Assembly (NCBI RefSeq): GCF_000225705.1
Contig: NZ_JH126470.1
Coordinates: forward strand, 1 to 64,000
DNA from: Collinsella tanakaei YIT 12063
Lineage (GTDB): Bacteria > Actinomycetota > Coriobacteriia > Coriobacteriales > Coriobacteriaceae
DNA: 64,000 nucleotides
Direction: 5' to 3'
This document shows positions 8,185-17,456 of this stretch, piece after piece (positions within the stretch are counted from its first letter, which is position 1; every line of letters begins with the position of its first letter). The notes beneath the pieces were generated by a model. That model was given only the letters and a program-made list of their open reading frames with translations. It was not told the origin of the DNA and did no database searches. The translations under genes and the position numbers were made by a program.

Positions 8185-11100
8185 ATGTCACGACCATCAG
8201 CTTTCGCTACGGACGTTCGCCGCACCATCACCGGCAACCTTAAGCGATTCATCTCCATCTTCATCATCTGCGCTCTGGGCGCCGCCATGCTGGTGGGCCT
8301 CAAGGCCGCCTGCGATGATTTGCGGCTCACCGCGGATTCCTATTACGACGACCAAAACCTCTTCGACATCTCCGTGCAGTCCACGCTTGGCCTAACCCAG
8401 GGCGACATCGATGCGCTGGCGAATTTGGACGATGTCGACGCCGCGGAGGGCTCCTACACGGAGACCGCCTACACGGGCGTGGACGGCTCCAGCGAGAAAG
8501 TGGACCTCAAGGCGCTGTCCGCACAGGGCCTCAACCAGCCCCAGGTGGTGGAGGGCGAGCTGCCCCGGGCCGCCGACGAGGTCGCCGTCACCACCAAGTA
8601 CGCTGATGCCGCGGGCAAGGGCGTGGGCGATACGCTGACGTTCTTCTCCAAGGGCGGCCGTTCCTCGTCCACCTCGACCTCCGCGGACTCTGGCGATGCT
8701 GCGGATGCGAAAAAAGAGTCCGGCGAGATCTTCAGGCGCGGCACCTACACCATCACCGCGGTGGTGCGCGACGCTATGGACGTCAACTCGGACACCTCGA
8801 CCATGGGCTTCCGCACGGCGAGCTCGACCAAGTACGCCTTCTTCCTCACGCGCGACGCGGTCGAGGACCCCGACGTGTTCACCATCGCCTACCTCTCCGT
8901 CGCGGGCGCGCGCGAGCTGCCCAGCTATTCTTCCGCCTACGAGGACCTTATCGCTAAGGTGAAGGACGAGGCAGAGCAGATCCGCGAGGACCGCGAGGAG
9001 ATTCGCACCTCCGCGGTGAAGGACGAGGCTCTGGACGAGGTAGATAAAGCCGAGCGCGAGGCGCGAGACAAGCTCGACGACGCGGCGGATAAAATCGGCG
9101 AGGCCCAGCAGACGCTCAATGACGGCTGGGATAAGCTCGCTGCGGGTAAGGACGAGTACTCCCTGCAGGAGAAGCTCGCCATGTCGCAGCTGGATTCCGC
9201 TCAAGCGCAGATAGATCAGGGCTACGCGCAGCTTGAAGCCGCAAAGGCGGAGCTTGATGCGAGCGCGAAGACCGTGTCCGACGGCCTGGCGCAACTTGCC
9301 GCGGGCGAGGCCCAGCTTAATGACGCGCAGGCGCAGGCTAACGCGCAGATCGCCGCCGCACGCGCGGAGCTGGAGTCCAAGCAGGCGGAGCTTCAGCAGC
9401 AAAAGCAGCAGATCGATGATGCCGCCGCGCAGATTAAGGCGATGCTCGAGCAGATGGGTGCCGCCGCGGCATGGCCGGAAGACCTGTGGCATACCGTGTG
9501 CACGCAGGTGGACGAGGAACGGTCCGCCGTCGCGGTGGAAAAACTCGTCCAGACGATCAACACCCAGATGCAAGCGTACGGCGAGCAGAGCACCGCGCAG
9601 CTTAAGAGCGCGATTGATCAGCTGAACCGGCAGCTGGAGGGTCCACTCGCCCAGATCGACCAGCTTGAGGGGCAGATAGAGCAGCTTGACCCGCAGCAGC
9701 CGGGCTACGAGCAAACCAAAGCCCAACTGGAGTCCGCACGCGATGCGATTGCAGAGCAGATCGCCCCGGCGCGCCTGCAACTCTCCGAACTGCAGACGCA
9801 GTACGACCAGGCGCTTATCCAAATAGAAGAGCAGGCCAAGACCTATGTTGGGCTGGTGCAGGGTCGCGCCGCCGTGACCCTGGCAGAGCCGCGCATCGCG
9901 AGCGGTTTTGTGGAGCTTGACCAACAGCAGAGCTATGCGGACTCGCAGTTTGCCGCGCAGCGCGAGGAGCTTGCCGCCACGCGCAAGCAGCTCGAGGCCG
10001 CATCCGCGCAGGTCGCCGCCGGACGCGAGCAGATAGCGGCAAGCCGGCGTCAGCTCGACTCGTCCGCCGCGACCTTTGAGGTCGAGCGCACGTCCGCTTT
10101 GCAGAAGCTGCGGGATGCCCGCGCCACGTTGGAGTCAAGCGAGGGAGAGCTCGCAGACGGCCAGGCGGAGCTCGACGCCAACCGCGACGAGTACAACGAG
10201 CAGCGCGCCGACGCCGAGCGCGAGATCGATGACGCGCGCGAGGAGGTCCGCGACATGGAGGGCGCCGTGTGGTACATCCAGGACCGCGGCGCGCTGCCCA
10301 GCTATGCCAGCGTGGACTCGGATGCAAGCTCTATCGAGGCTATCGCCACGGTGTTTCCGGTGATCTTCTTCACCGTGGCCGTGCTCATCAGCCTTACTAC
10401 CGTGACCCGCATGGTGGAGGAGGACCGCGGGCTCATCGGCCTGTACAAAGCACTTGGCTATTCGCGTGCGCGCATCCAGTCCAAGTACCTCATCTACTCG
10501 GCAACCGCGTGCATCGCGGGCGGCATCGCGGGTGATGCGCTGGGCTTTTTGGCGCTGCCGGCCATCATCTTCACCATCTTTAAGACCATGTACGCCCTGC
10601 CGCCGTTCCAGTTCCACTTCGATTTTGGCAGCGCGCTTCTGGGCGTGGCGCTCTTCGCCGTGGGCATTGTGGGCGCGACGTTCATCGCGTGCTGCCAGGT
10701 GCTCAAAGAGACCCCGGCATCGCTCATGCGTCCCAAGGCGCCCCATGCCGGTGCACGCATCCTCCTGGAGCGCATCACCCCCATCTGGAAGCGCTTGGGA
10801 TTCCTCAACAAGGTGACCGCGCGCAATCTGTTCCGTTACAAGAAGCGCTTCTTCATGACGGTCTTTGGCATCGCCGGTTGCACCGCGCTGCTGATCTGCG
10901 GCCTGGGCATTCGCGATACCGTGATCTCGCTCAAACCGCGCCAGTACGGCGAGGCCGGCGTGGTCCGCTACGATCTTATGGCCGTGACCGCGGACGATGA
11001 TTACGCCGCCGCGCGCGACGAGCTACTCGATGCCGATGAGGTGGACGAGCTGCTGGGCCTGCGCATCGACTCGGTGACCGCGGAGTTTGACGGCGTGCGC

Positions 11101-11928
11101 GAGAGCGTGCAGATCATGGTGGTGCCGGACGGTACGGACCTCTCGTCCTACCTTAAGATGGAGAGCCTGGACGGCCGCGCGCTCACGGTGCCCGCCGGCG
11201 GCGCCCTTATCACCAAGAACGCCGAGCAGGTGTTGGGGTTCGCGCTGGGCGATAGCGTGACGCTGCAGGACTCCTCGCTGCGCCAGGGCGAGGTGCGTAT
11301 AGATGACATCGTCCTTAATTACCTGGGCAACTTTGTCTTTATGGACCAGAGTACCTACCGCGAGGCCTTTGGGAAAGACGCGGCGCCCAATGCGTTTTTG
11401 GCGCTGCTCAACGGGGGCGACGACGCGCAGATCGCCTTTGCGGACGCGCTGGCGGCCGACGACCTCTTTATGACCGTATCCAGCACCGCACGCATCGCCA
11501 ACGACTTCTCCGAGAGCTTTAAGATCATCGACGTGGTGGTCTACGTGGTGACCGTGATGGCGGCAGCGCTGGCGTTCGCCGTGGTGTTCACGCTCTCGAC
11601 CACCAACATCTCCGAGCGCGAGCGCGAGCTGGCGACCATCAAGGTGCTGGGTTTCCGCCGGCGCGAGGTGTACCGCTACATCAACAAGGAGACCGTTATC
11701 TTGACGTTGGTGGGCATTGTGGCGGGTTTCCCGTTGGGATACGCCATCACGCGCTCGCTTACGGTCATTTTGCGGATGCCGTCGCTGTACTTCGACACCC
11801 TTGTGGAGCTGCCCACGTACGCGATTGCGGCTGCGATGTCGCTGCTGTTCACGCTGATCATCAACGCGATCACCAACCGTTCGCTCGACCGCGTGGACAT
11901 GGTGGGCGCGCTCAAGAGCGCGGAGTAG
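8185..11928 (+). CDS. Large FtsX-type ABC permease with extracellular coiled coil
   Basis: A protein of about 1247 residues. The first membrane segment is RFISIFIICALGAAMLVGL near residue 25. A MacB-like extracytoplasmic domain follows. Then comes a stretch of about 430 residues (roughly 280-710) very rich in Ala, Gln, Glu and Leu with heptad character, predicted as long coiled coil. Two FtsX-type membrane blocks close the protein (about 720-860 and 1115-1240; for example VIFFTVAVLISLTTVTRMVE). Start is the ATG at 8185; a GTG directly after the previous stop (8176) is the alternative. It pairs with the ATPase at 7474. The coiled coil suggests bridging the cell envelope rather than simple export. 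Substrate unknown. Confidence 0.88.
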   Translation: MSRPSAFATDVRRTITGNLKRFISIFIICALGAAMLVGLKAACDDLRLTADSYYDDQNLFDISVQSTLGLTQGDIDALANLDDVDAAEGSYTETAYTGVDGSSEKVDLKALSAQGLNQPQVVEGELPRAADEVAVTTKYADAAGKGVGDTLTFFSKGGRSSSTSTSADSGDAADAKKESGEIFRRGTYTITAVVRDAMDVNSDTSTMGFRTASSTKYAFFLTRDAVEDPDVFTIAYLSVAGARELPSYSSAYEDLIAKVKDEAEQIREDREEIRTSAVKDEALDEVDKAEREARDKLDDAADKIGEAQQTLNDGWDKLAAGKDEYSLQEKLAMSQLDSAQAQIDQGYAQLEAAKAELDASAKTVSDGLAQLAAGEAQLNDAQAQANAQIAAARAELESKQAELQQQKQQIDDAAAQIKAMLEQMGAAAAWPEDLWHTVCTQVDEERSAVAVEKLVQTINTQMQAYGEQSTAQLKSAIDQLNRQLEGPLAQIDQLEGQIEQLDPQQPGYEQTKAQLESARDAIAEQIAPARLQLSELQTQYDQALIQIEEQAKTYVGLVQGRAAVTLAEPRIASGFVELDQQQSYADSQFAAQREELAATRKQLEAASAQVAAGREQIAASRRQLDSSAATFEVERTSALQKLRDARATLESSEGELADGQAELDANRDEYNEQRADAEREIDDAREEVRDMEGAVWYIQDRGALPSYASVDSDASSIEAIATVFPVIFFTVAVLISLTTVTRMVEEDRGLIGLYKALGYSRARIQSKYLIYSATACIAGGIAGDALGFLALPAIIFTIFKTMYALPPFQFHFDFGSALLGVALFAVGIVGATFIACCQVLKETPASLMRPKAPHAGARILLERITPIWKRLGFLNKVTARNLFRYKKRFFMTVFGIAGCTALLICGLGIRDTVISLKPRQYGEAGVVRYDLMAVTADDDYAAARDELLDADEVDELLGLRIDSVTAEFDGVRESVQIMVVPDGTDLSSYLKMESLDGRALTVPAGGALITKNAEQVLGFALGDSVTLQDSSLRQGEVRIDDIVLNYLGNFVFMDQSTYREAFGKDAAPNAFLALLNGGDDAQIAFADALAADDLFMTVSSTARIANDFSESFKIIDVVVYVVTVMAAALAFAVVFTLSTTNISERERELATIKVLGFRRREVYRYINKETVILTLVGIVAGFPLGYAITRSLTVILRMPSLYFDTLVELPTYAIAAAMSLLFTLIINAITNRSLDRVDMVGALKSAE

Positions 11929-12001
11929 CGCGAGGCGGGGCAGGGTGTCGTGGGGCTGCGTGTTGCATCCGCTGGCCGCTCGCACATGGTGAACGAGGGA
12001 G

Positions 12002-12038
12002 ACGGGGCGAAGCTAGGAAACCGGTTTCGCCCCGTTTG
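12002..12038 (+). terminator. Terminator after the ABC permease
   Basis: acggggcgaa (12002-12011) pairs perfectly with ttcgccccgt (12026-12035) across a 14-base loop and is followed by TTGT. Confidence 0.65.
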
Positions 12039-12244
12039 TCCAGTAATGAACGTAATCGCCGGACGTTCGCGGAATACTGGGGCACGTACGTGCTACCAAA
12101 TATCAACAACCCGCGCGGACTGTGTAGAATAGACGCGAGATCGCTGCTGGATGCTTTGTTCCGTCGCTGCAAGGGGGCTTATGGGTATCCAGCTTTTGGC
12201 GTGCCGCTGCATCGGGCGGCGCGATTGGGAAGATAGGGTTGACC

Positions 12245-13099
12245 ATGAGCAAGTTCGTCATTGTTGCGGAGTCGGGCGCGGATATTCCCGTCGAGGTCCG
12301 CGAGCGCTACAACATCCACATCGTCCCCATGCATGTCATCATTGGTGACGAGACCATGGACGACGGCACCATCAGCGGACACGAGGTTTACGAGCGTTCC
12401 CGCGCTCTGGGCGTCATGCCAAAGACCAGCGCCGCCACGCTGCACGGCTTTGTCACCATGTTCGATCGCTTGCATGAGGAGTATCCGGACGCCACCATTT
12501 TGCACGTGGCGTACTCGTCCGTTACCACCTGCAGCTACGCGTCCGCGCTTACCGCCGCCCAAGGACGTCACTACGTTGTTTCCATCGACACCAAGAGCGT
12601 ATCTATCGGCCAGTCGCTGGTGGTTGTCCGCGCCGCGCAGTTTATCGAGGATCACCCGGACGCCACCGTCGATGACGTGCTGTCGTTTATCGAGTCCATG
12701 CGCAATCGCGTGCTGCTGGGCTTTGTTCCCAGCGACCTGGCGTACCTGCGCGCGGGCGGGCGCCTGTCCAATACGCAGTTCCTGGGCGCGCACCTGCTTA
12801 AGATCAAGCCCGTTATCGAGCTGGTTGACGGCAACTTTGTGGCGACCAAGAAGCTACGCGGCTCCATGAAGCGCGCCGTCCTGCACTTTATCGATCACCT
12901 TATGAGCGAGGGGCCGGTGAACATGGATCGCATCGGCTTGGCGTATTCCGACGGCTTGGGTCAGGATATCAAGGACGCCGTGGAGGAGTACGTGACCAAG
13001 CTGGGTTTTAAGAGCTTCGACTGGGTAGAGGTTGGCGGCATGGTTTCCAGCCACTGCGGTCCTTGTGCCTTTGGCGCCGTGATGGAGAAGCAGGCGTAG
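12245..13099 (+). CDS. DegV family fatty-acid-binding protein
   Basis: A 284-residue protein. KFVIVAESGADIPVEV at the N-terminus is the DegV Ser-Asp pattern, and the later segments GFVPSDLAYLRAGGRLS, KIKPVIELVDGNFVATKK and GPCAFGAVMEK all match the family. DegV proteins bind a fatty acid and act as FakB partners of FakA in exogenous fatty-acid phosphorylation; no fakA is nearby, so the role is inferred. Start is the ATG at 12245; an in-frame TTG at 12239 is a weaker choice. A TAGAAT at 12125 may be its -10 box. Confidence 0.92.
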   Translation: MSKFVIVAESGADIPVEVRERYNIHIVPMHVIIGDETMDDGTISGHEVYERSRALGVMPKTSAATLHGFVTMFDRLHEEYPDATILHVAYSSVTTCSYASALTAAQGRHYVVSIDTKSVSIGQSLVVVRAAQFIEDHPDATVDDVLSFIESMRNRVLLGFVPSDLAYLRAGGRLSNTQFLGAHLLKIKPVIELVDGNFVATKKLRGSMKRAVLHFIDHLMSEGPVNMDRIGLAYSDGLGQDIKDAVEEYVTKLGFKSFDWVEVGGMVSSHCGPCAFGAVMEKQA

Positions 13100-13595
13100 G
13101 GCGAGAGACGGGCGCGGCGTGCGCCTGGTTTTCTAGCGCTCGTCTGGAATGATTCTTGCAATGGGCTCCAGACGCATAATCGACTCATGCGAGGCACTGC
13201 GGGGCGAACCCGTGGTGCTTTTTCCTTGAATTGGAGCATGATGGTCCTGCCGTGCCGGATCGGGATGGCAATTGAAAGGCTTCAGGCGGGGAATGCAAGA
13301 TCATGAATGGCGTTTTGGCTCTAAAAAGGGGTCGAGTGGGAGCGCGCTGGGGTCGATATGCCGGCAAAAGGGTGGTTTGGGCTCTCACAGAAGGGCCTTG
13401 GCGATGGTTTGAGGTACCGATGTTGGGGGTTTTAGCCCGCCTTGAGCGCTCGGCGTTAGCACGATGGCTCATTTGCAGCAAGGGCCAGCCCGCCTGGTGC
13501 ACCTCATTGACCAAGCTGAACAATAGCGGTTTTCTGCGTATAAGAAATATCGTATATAATAGCTGAAGTATAAGAAGTAATTGAATATCAATACG
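13100..13595. other. Intergenic region of about 500 bp, no convincing gene
   Basis: A weak GC hairpin (ggcgc 13111-13115 with gcgcc 13121-13125, then TGGTTTTC) may end the degV transcript. A plus-strand frame at 13303-13566 has no ribosome binding site or recognisable family. The last 80 bp are AT-rich and hold a TATAAT at 13555-13560, but the only gene near it, the transglutaminase fusion, ends there on the other strand. Confidence 0.4.
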
Positions 13596-16500
13596 TTAAC
13601 GCTGCCTGATGTGCCGTTGGGCGAAGAGCGATGCGGGCAAAAGGCGGCGGTTCGCGCGAGCCATGGCGTTGCGGGAGCCGTCGGTGCGGCGTGCGTATGC
13701 GTCGATGGCGGCAAGGGCGCTGCCGAGTAGCGCTGCCAGATCGTTTGTCAGCTGTGCAGCTAAGCTTTCGCCGCCATAGCGCATCGCGCACATGCCCCGG
13801 CTTATCTGGAAGAGCGCGGTTGTCGTTGCCGTATCATCCAGTGCGCTAGCGATGGACCTGGAGACGTCTTCTTCCGTGTCGCAGGGGCTCCACGTTATGC
13901 CGGCGTCGAGGGCGGCGTCGGTCGCCTCTGCCCATGCGGAGGCGATTGCGCGCGCGGGATCGCTTGAGGCGTGGCGTACGGCGTGCATGCGGCGGGCTTT
14001 GCGAGCGCGGCGGAGCAGTGCGGGCGAGAGCGCCGCTGCGGCAGCGACGAGTACGCCGCAGGCGTAGGGCAGCAAGCCGGCCAGCTTGGCTGCTACCGAT
14101 GATAGGGCTTCTGCGATCGCTGGCAGGAGCGAGGGCGCATCATCGTTGGCGTCGCCGTTGTTGCCGGCAAACGGGGCATCGTTATCACTCGGGCCGGCAT
14201 CGCTAGAGTTTGGCGCATCCTGATCATCTGCCTGGCCAGTGGGCTGATTAGTCTCCGCATCAACGGGTGCGTCGAGGGCGGGTTCGCTCTGAGCGATGGA
14301 GGGCGTCACGTCAAAAGAGACCCAGCCCGCGTTGTCGATGAACGCTTCCGTCCATGCATGGAGGTCATGGTTGGTTGCCTGGTACGTTACGACTTCAACG
14401 CCGTTTTCCAGGGCGATCGCGGCGCCGTCCGCGTTGGCCCGGTAGCCCAGGACCAGCCGCGTGGGAACGCCGAGTGCGCGGCCCAGCACAGCCAACGCGG
14501 AGGCGTAGTGAACGCAGTATCCCTGTCGATTCTGGAGCAAATTGGCGATGACTTGGAGGTTGTTGGACCCGCTGCCATCCGGCGCATCGAGCGAGTAGGT
14601 AAAGTCACCGTTTGCAAAATAATCCACCAGGTAGCGCATAGCTGCTATCTGGGCTGCTTGCCGCGGGGAAAGGCCGTCTGCGTTCAAGGAGGTATCGGCA
14701 TCGCGCCGTATGGCGGGAACCTCTGCGATGCCGTTTGCGCGCGCGGTGTCGATAAGCTCTTGCAGTTCATCTGGCAAAGCTTGGTCTAGATACAGATAGC
14801 CGCGATCCGGTTGTCCCTGCGAAAGGGCGCTGGTGTCGCCGTCTTCTTGCGCAACGACTTGGGCATTCAGACGGCTGGCGATGCTCGTGATCTGGTCAAG
14901 CTGGTCAGGCTCGCTTACGGGGGCTTGGTAGGCGCAGGTTGCCGTATAGCTAAAGCCCCTGGGGACGTTGGAGCCGTCGCGCGTCCCGGCGCCGCCGTCT
15001 TGTGACCACGTGAGCTTACCCATAGCGGCCCGCGCGTTGTCGCGCTCCTGCTCGCCGGCATCGTCCATATCATCTGCCAGCGTTATGTTGAACGAGTTAG
15101 AGGGAACGGGCGGGTGGGCGCTCGATACGTTATCGAGCGAGATGGTCGCCTGCACCGTCTTCACCTCGCCGATCGCCGCGCTGCTGAGGCGTTCCGCATT
15201 GGCGAAAGCGGAAAGCGCGGGCGATGCCTCGTCTAGGGCAACGCCCGTTGCGGCGGTGTTTTGGCCCATCACCCACGTGCCGCTGTTGAACGATCCCAGC
15301 GTGGTGAGTCGCAGGTAGAGTGACCCATAGGTCTTCACGGTGCCGTCACTTGCGCCCGTCTGCGCAACGTCTGCCTGGTAGGTCAGCGCGATCGATTTGC
15401 CCGGGCGCGTAAGGTCGCGCTTGAGGTCGAGCACAGGGTTGATGGCGCCGTTGGATAAGATGCCCTGCCGGGGGATGATTTCGAACGGTGAGGCCGGGCT
15501 AACGCTGATGGCGGCGGGTGCCGCTGCCGCGGCGGCGATGGCGACCATGCTGGCGATGCTCGCGCTTGTGATAGCGTGGACGAGGAGGCCCTTTGATCTG
15601 GGAGCGTCCGCGCACATCGCGTCCTTTGGAGGATGGGAGAGCGCGGCGAGGATGAGTCCGCAGAGAATGGTCGCACCCGCTTGCGGCAGGTGGGCGGACT
15701 CGCCCATAAGTAGAAAGGCGGCTGCCTGGGCGATTAGGGGAGCTGCGGCGACAAGCGGGCGGGATCGCCGGCTCAGCAGCAGCGGCCTGAGCGCCATGGC
15801 GATAGCGCACCAAATGATGACCAGAGCCGCGTCGCCCGCAAAGCCAACGTTGATGGGCACCCATTGGCCGTAATACAGCGTGCCCACGCCGATGGTAACG
15901 ATATTGATGATGGGGGCGATGGGCCCGTCAAGCTGCAGCGACCCTAGCATGGTGGGCTGCTCGTAGATCTGTTTGAAAAGGGCGAAGTCGGCGCGTTGGC
16001 TCAAGGTTTGCCGCGCTGTGATGGCGCCGAGCGCCAGCAGGGCGACGGTGGTGGCTGCGAGCAAGGCGATGCGGGCCGCCTGCGCCGCGGATATGGGAAT
16101 ACGCCGCGGCTTCGACGTGCGCCGGGTGTTCGCTGCGGACGAGGGCGGCAAGGCTTCCATGAGGGCAGCCTCTGCGCACACAAGGCCAAACGCGTAGAGC
16201 GCGGTCATGTTCCATTCGCCGGGCGAGAACATCTTTCCCATGGTTTGTACTAAAAGCAGCAGCGGGTAGAAGGTCGCGGCACAAATAAGAACGCCGTATA
16301 GCGTCCGTGCGATGGGATGCGTTTGCGCCGGAGCTGCGTCTGCCCCTGCGTTTGCGTTCATGCCTGTGCCTGTGTCCGCGCTCTCTTGCTCATCCCTGTC
16401 CTGCGCTGCGGCTTTAGCCTCGATGGCGGTTATCAAGTGCGGCAAATCGCTTGCGGCAAGCGCGTGGGCTATCTGCGAGTTTTCATCTACGGTGATGAAG

Positions 16501-17450
16501 ATAATCTGCCCCGCGCGCACGGCATGGGCGGTGTCGACAACGCGCTGCGCTCGCGCGCGTGCATCCGTCGCGTCTTGCGTCGGCTCTGGATACAGCGCTG
16601 CGCAGTAGCGGGAAACGGATGCGTCATCGTCCAGTTGAACCTCGCCGTCTGCAAGGAAGGCATGCAGCCGGGCGGAGCCTGTTCTGCCCGAGCGTTGGAT
16701 GGATTCCCAGGTGGCGAGCGTGTGGGATGCGAGCGCGTCCGCGTCTGCGGGGCTGGTTGCGGACGAGGTATCGGGGACCACTAGCACGCGCGTGCGCGCG
16801 ATGCAGCGGCGTTCATATGACATGAGTCTGCCGTGGTGGGCGGTCTGGCGCCAGGCGATCGCGTTCATTTGGTCGCCGCGCTGGTAGGGGCGCACCAACG
16901 AGGTGTCGAGCTCGCTGGCGACCTGCGCGCCGGAACCATCTTGCGCAAGCATGGCCGCGCCGGCGGAACCGCTTGCATCCACGTTGGCGGGTGGGCGCAA
17001 AAGCTCGCCATCCATGGCGGTGCGTGCGTTCGAGCGCCACAGCCATAAGGGGCCCGTTGTGGTGACAAATTTGTCGCTCTCCTGGTAGACGCCGCGCTCA
17101 CGGGGAGGCAGCCCAAGGGTCAACGTGGCGACGACGCGCCCCATCTGGTCGATGCGTTTGTAGGTGATGCGCTCGCGGCGATCCGCGGATGCGCGGGCGA
17201 TTCTATGTAGCATGCGGGCTGCTCTGTGCGTGTGCTCCGCTTTATCGTGCCATTTCTCGTCCAAAAACGCGGACAGCGCTACGCCCAGGGAGACGATGTG
17301 CGAAAGCAGGATAGCCAGCGCGCCCGCCATGCACGCGTCCGAGCCTGTCTGCACGGCGGCTAGGTAGAGGACGGCGCCCAGCACCGCCGCAGCGCACCCG
17401 TATGCCGTGGGCGCAAGGACGGGCGGCGTATGTGCGGGGCGGCGCTTCAT
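13596..17450 (-). CDS. DUF58-transglutaminase (TgpA-like) fusion membrane protein
   Basis: A 1284-residue protein joining two modules that are usually separate genes. The N-terminal third has two membrane segments (about residues 15-60) and the DUF58 signature VRPYQRGDQMNAIAW (about 186-200). The middle holds a cluster of membrane helices (about 385-645), as in TgpA. The C-terminal outside part is a transglutaminase domain: QGYCVHYASALAVLG with Cys at about 980, HDLHAWTEAF with His at about 1032, and FDVTP with Asp at about 1047. Acidic Asn/Asp/Gln-rich sequence follows, then a last membrane segment. It starts 6 bases after moxR, so the pair forms the known MoxR-DUF58-TgpA set, implicated in cell-envelope functions. 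Start is ATG 17450. Confidence 0.88.
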   Translation of the reverse strand: MKRRPAHTPPVLAPTAYGCAAAVLGAVLYLAAVQTGSDACMAGALAILLSHIVSLGVALSAFLDEKWHDKAEHTHRAARMLHRIARASADRRERITYKRIDQMGRVVATLTLGLPPRERGVYQESDKFVTTTGPLWLWRSNARTAMDGELLRPPANVDASGSAGAAMLAQDGSGAQVASELDTSLVRPYQRGDQMNAIAWRQTAHHGRLMSYERRCIARTRVLVVPDTSSATSPADADALASHTLATWESIQRSGRTGSARLHAFLADGEVQLDDDASVSRYCAALYPEPTQDATDARARAQRVVDTAHAVRAGQIIFITVDENSQIAHALAASDLPHLITAIEAKAAAQDRDEQESADTGTGMNANAGADAAPAQTHPIARTLYGVLICAATFYPLLLLVQTMGKMFSPGEWNMTALYAFGLVCAEAALMEALPPSSAANTRRTSKPRRIPISAAQAARIALLAATTVALLALGAITARQTLSQRADFALFKQIYEQPTMLGSLQLDGPIAPIINIVTIGVGTLYYGQWVPINVGFAGDAALVIIWCAIAMALRPLLLSRRSRPLVAAAPLIAQAAAFLLMGESAHLPQAGATILCGLILAALSHPPKDAMCADAPRSKGLLVHAITSASIASMVAIAAAAAAPAAISVSPASPFEIIPRQGILSNGAINPVLDLKRDLTRPGKSIALTYQADVAQTGASDGTVKTYGSLYLRLTTLGSFNSGTWVMGQNTAATGVALDEASPALSAFANAERLSSAAIGEVKTVQATISLDNVSSAHPPVPSNSFNITLADDMDDAGEQERDNARAAMGKLTWSQDGGAGTRDGSNVPRGFSYTATCAYQAPVSEPDQLDQITSIASRLNAQVVAQEDGDTSALSQGQPDRGYLYLDQALPDELQELIDTARANGIAEVPAIRRDADTSLNADGLSPRQAAQIAAMRYLVDYFANGDFTYSLDAPDGSGSNNLQVIANLLQNRQGYCVHYASALAVLGRALGVPTRLVLGYRANADGAAIALENGVEVVTYQATNHDLHAWTEAFIDNAGWVSFDVTPSIAQSEPALDAPVDAETNQPTGQADDQDAPNSSDAGPSDNDAPFAGNNGDANDDAPSLLPAIAEALSSVAAKLAGLLPYACGVLVAAAAALSPALLRRARKARRMHAVRHASSDPARAIASAWAEATDAALDAGITWSPCDTEEDVSRSIASALDDTATTTALFQISRGMCAMRYGGESLAAQLTNDLAALLGSALAAIDAYARRTDGSRNAMARANRRLLPASLFAQRHIRQR

Positions 17451-17456
17451 GGCGGC

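Noticed and set aside
12151-12237. Small gene directly upstream of degV
   Set aside because: Cys/Arg-rich frame without ribosome binding site; region looks like the degV leader.
13303-13566. Plus-strand open frame of 87 codons upstream of the transglutaminase end
   Set aside because: No ribosome binding site, Trp/Arg-rich translation, no known family.
16300-17000. Open frames on the plus strand opposite the transglutaminase fusion
   Set aside because: They are shadows produced by high GC; the minus-strand frame is continuous, motif-bearing and has normal third-position bias.
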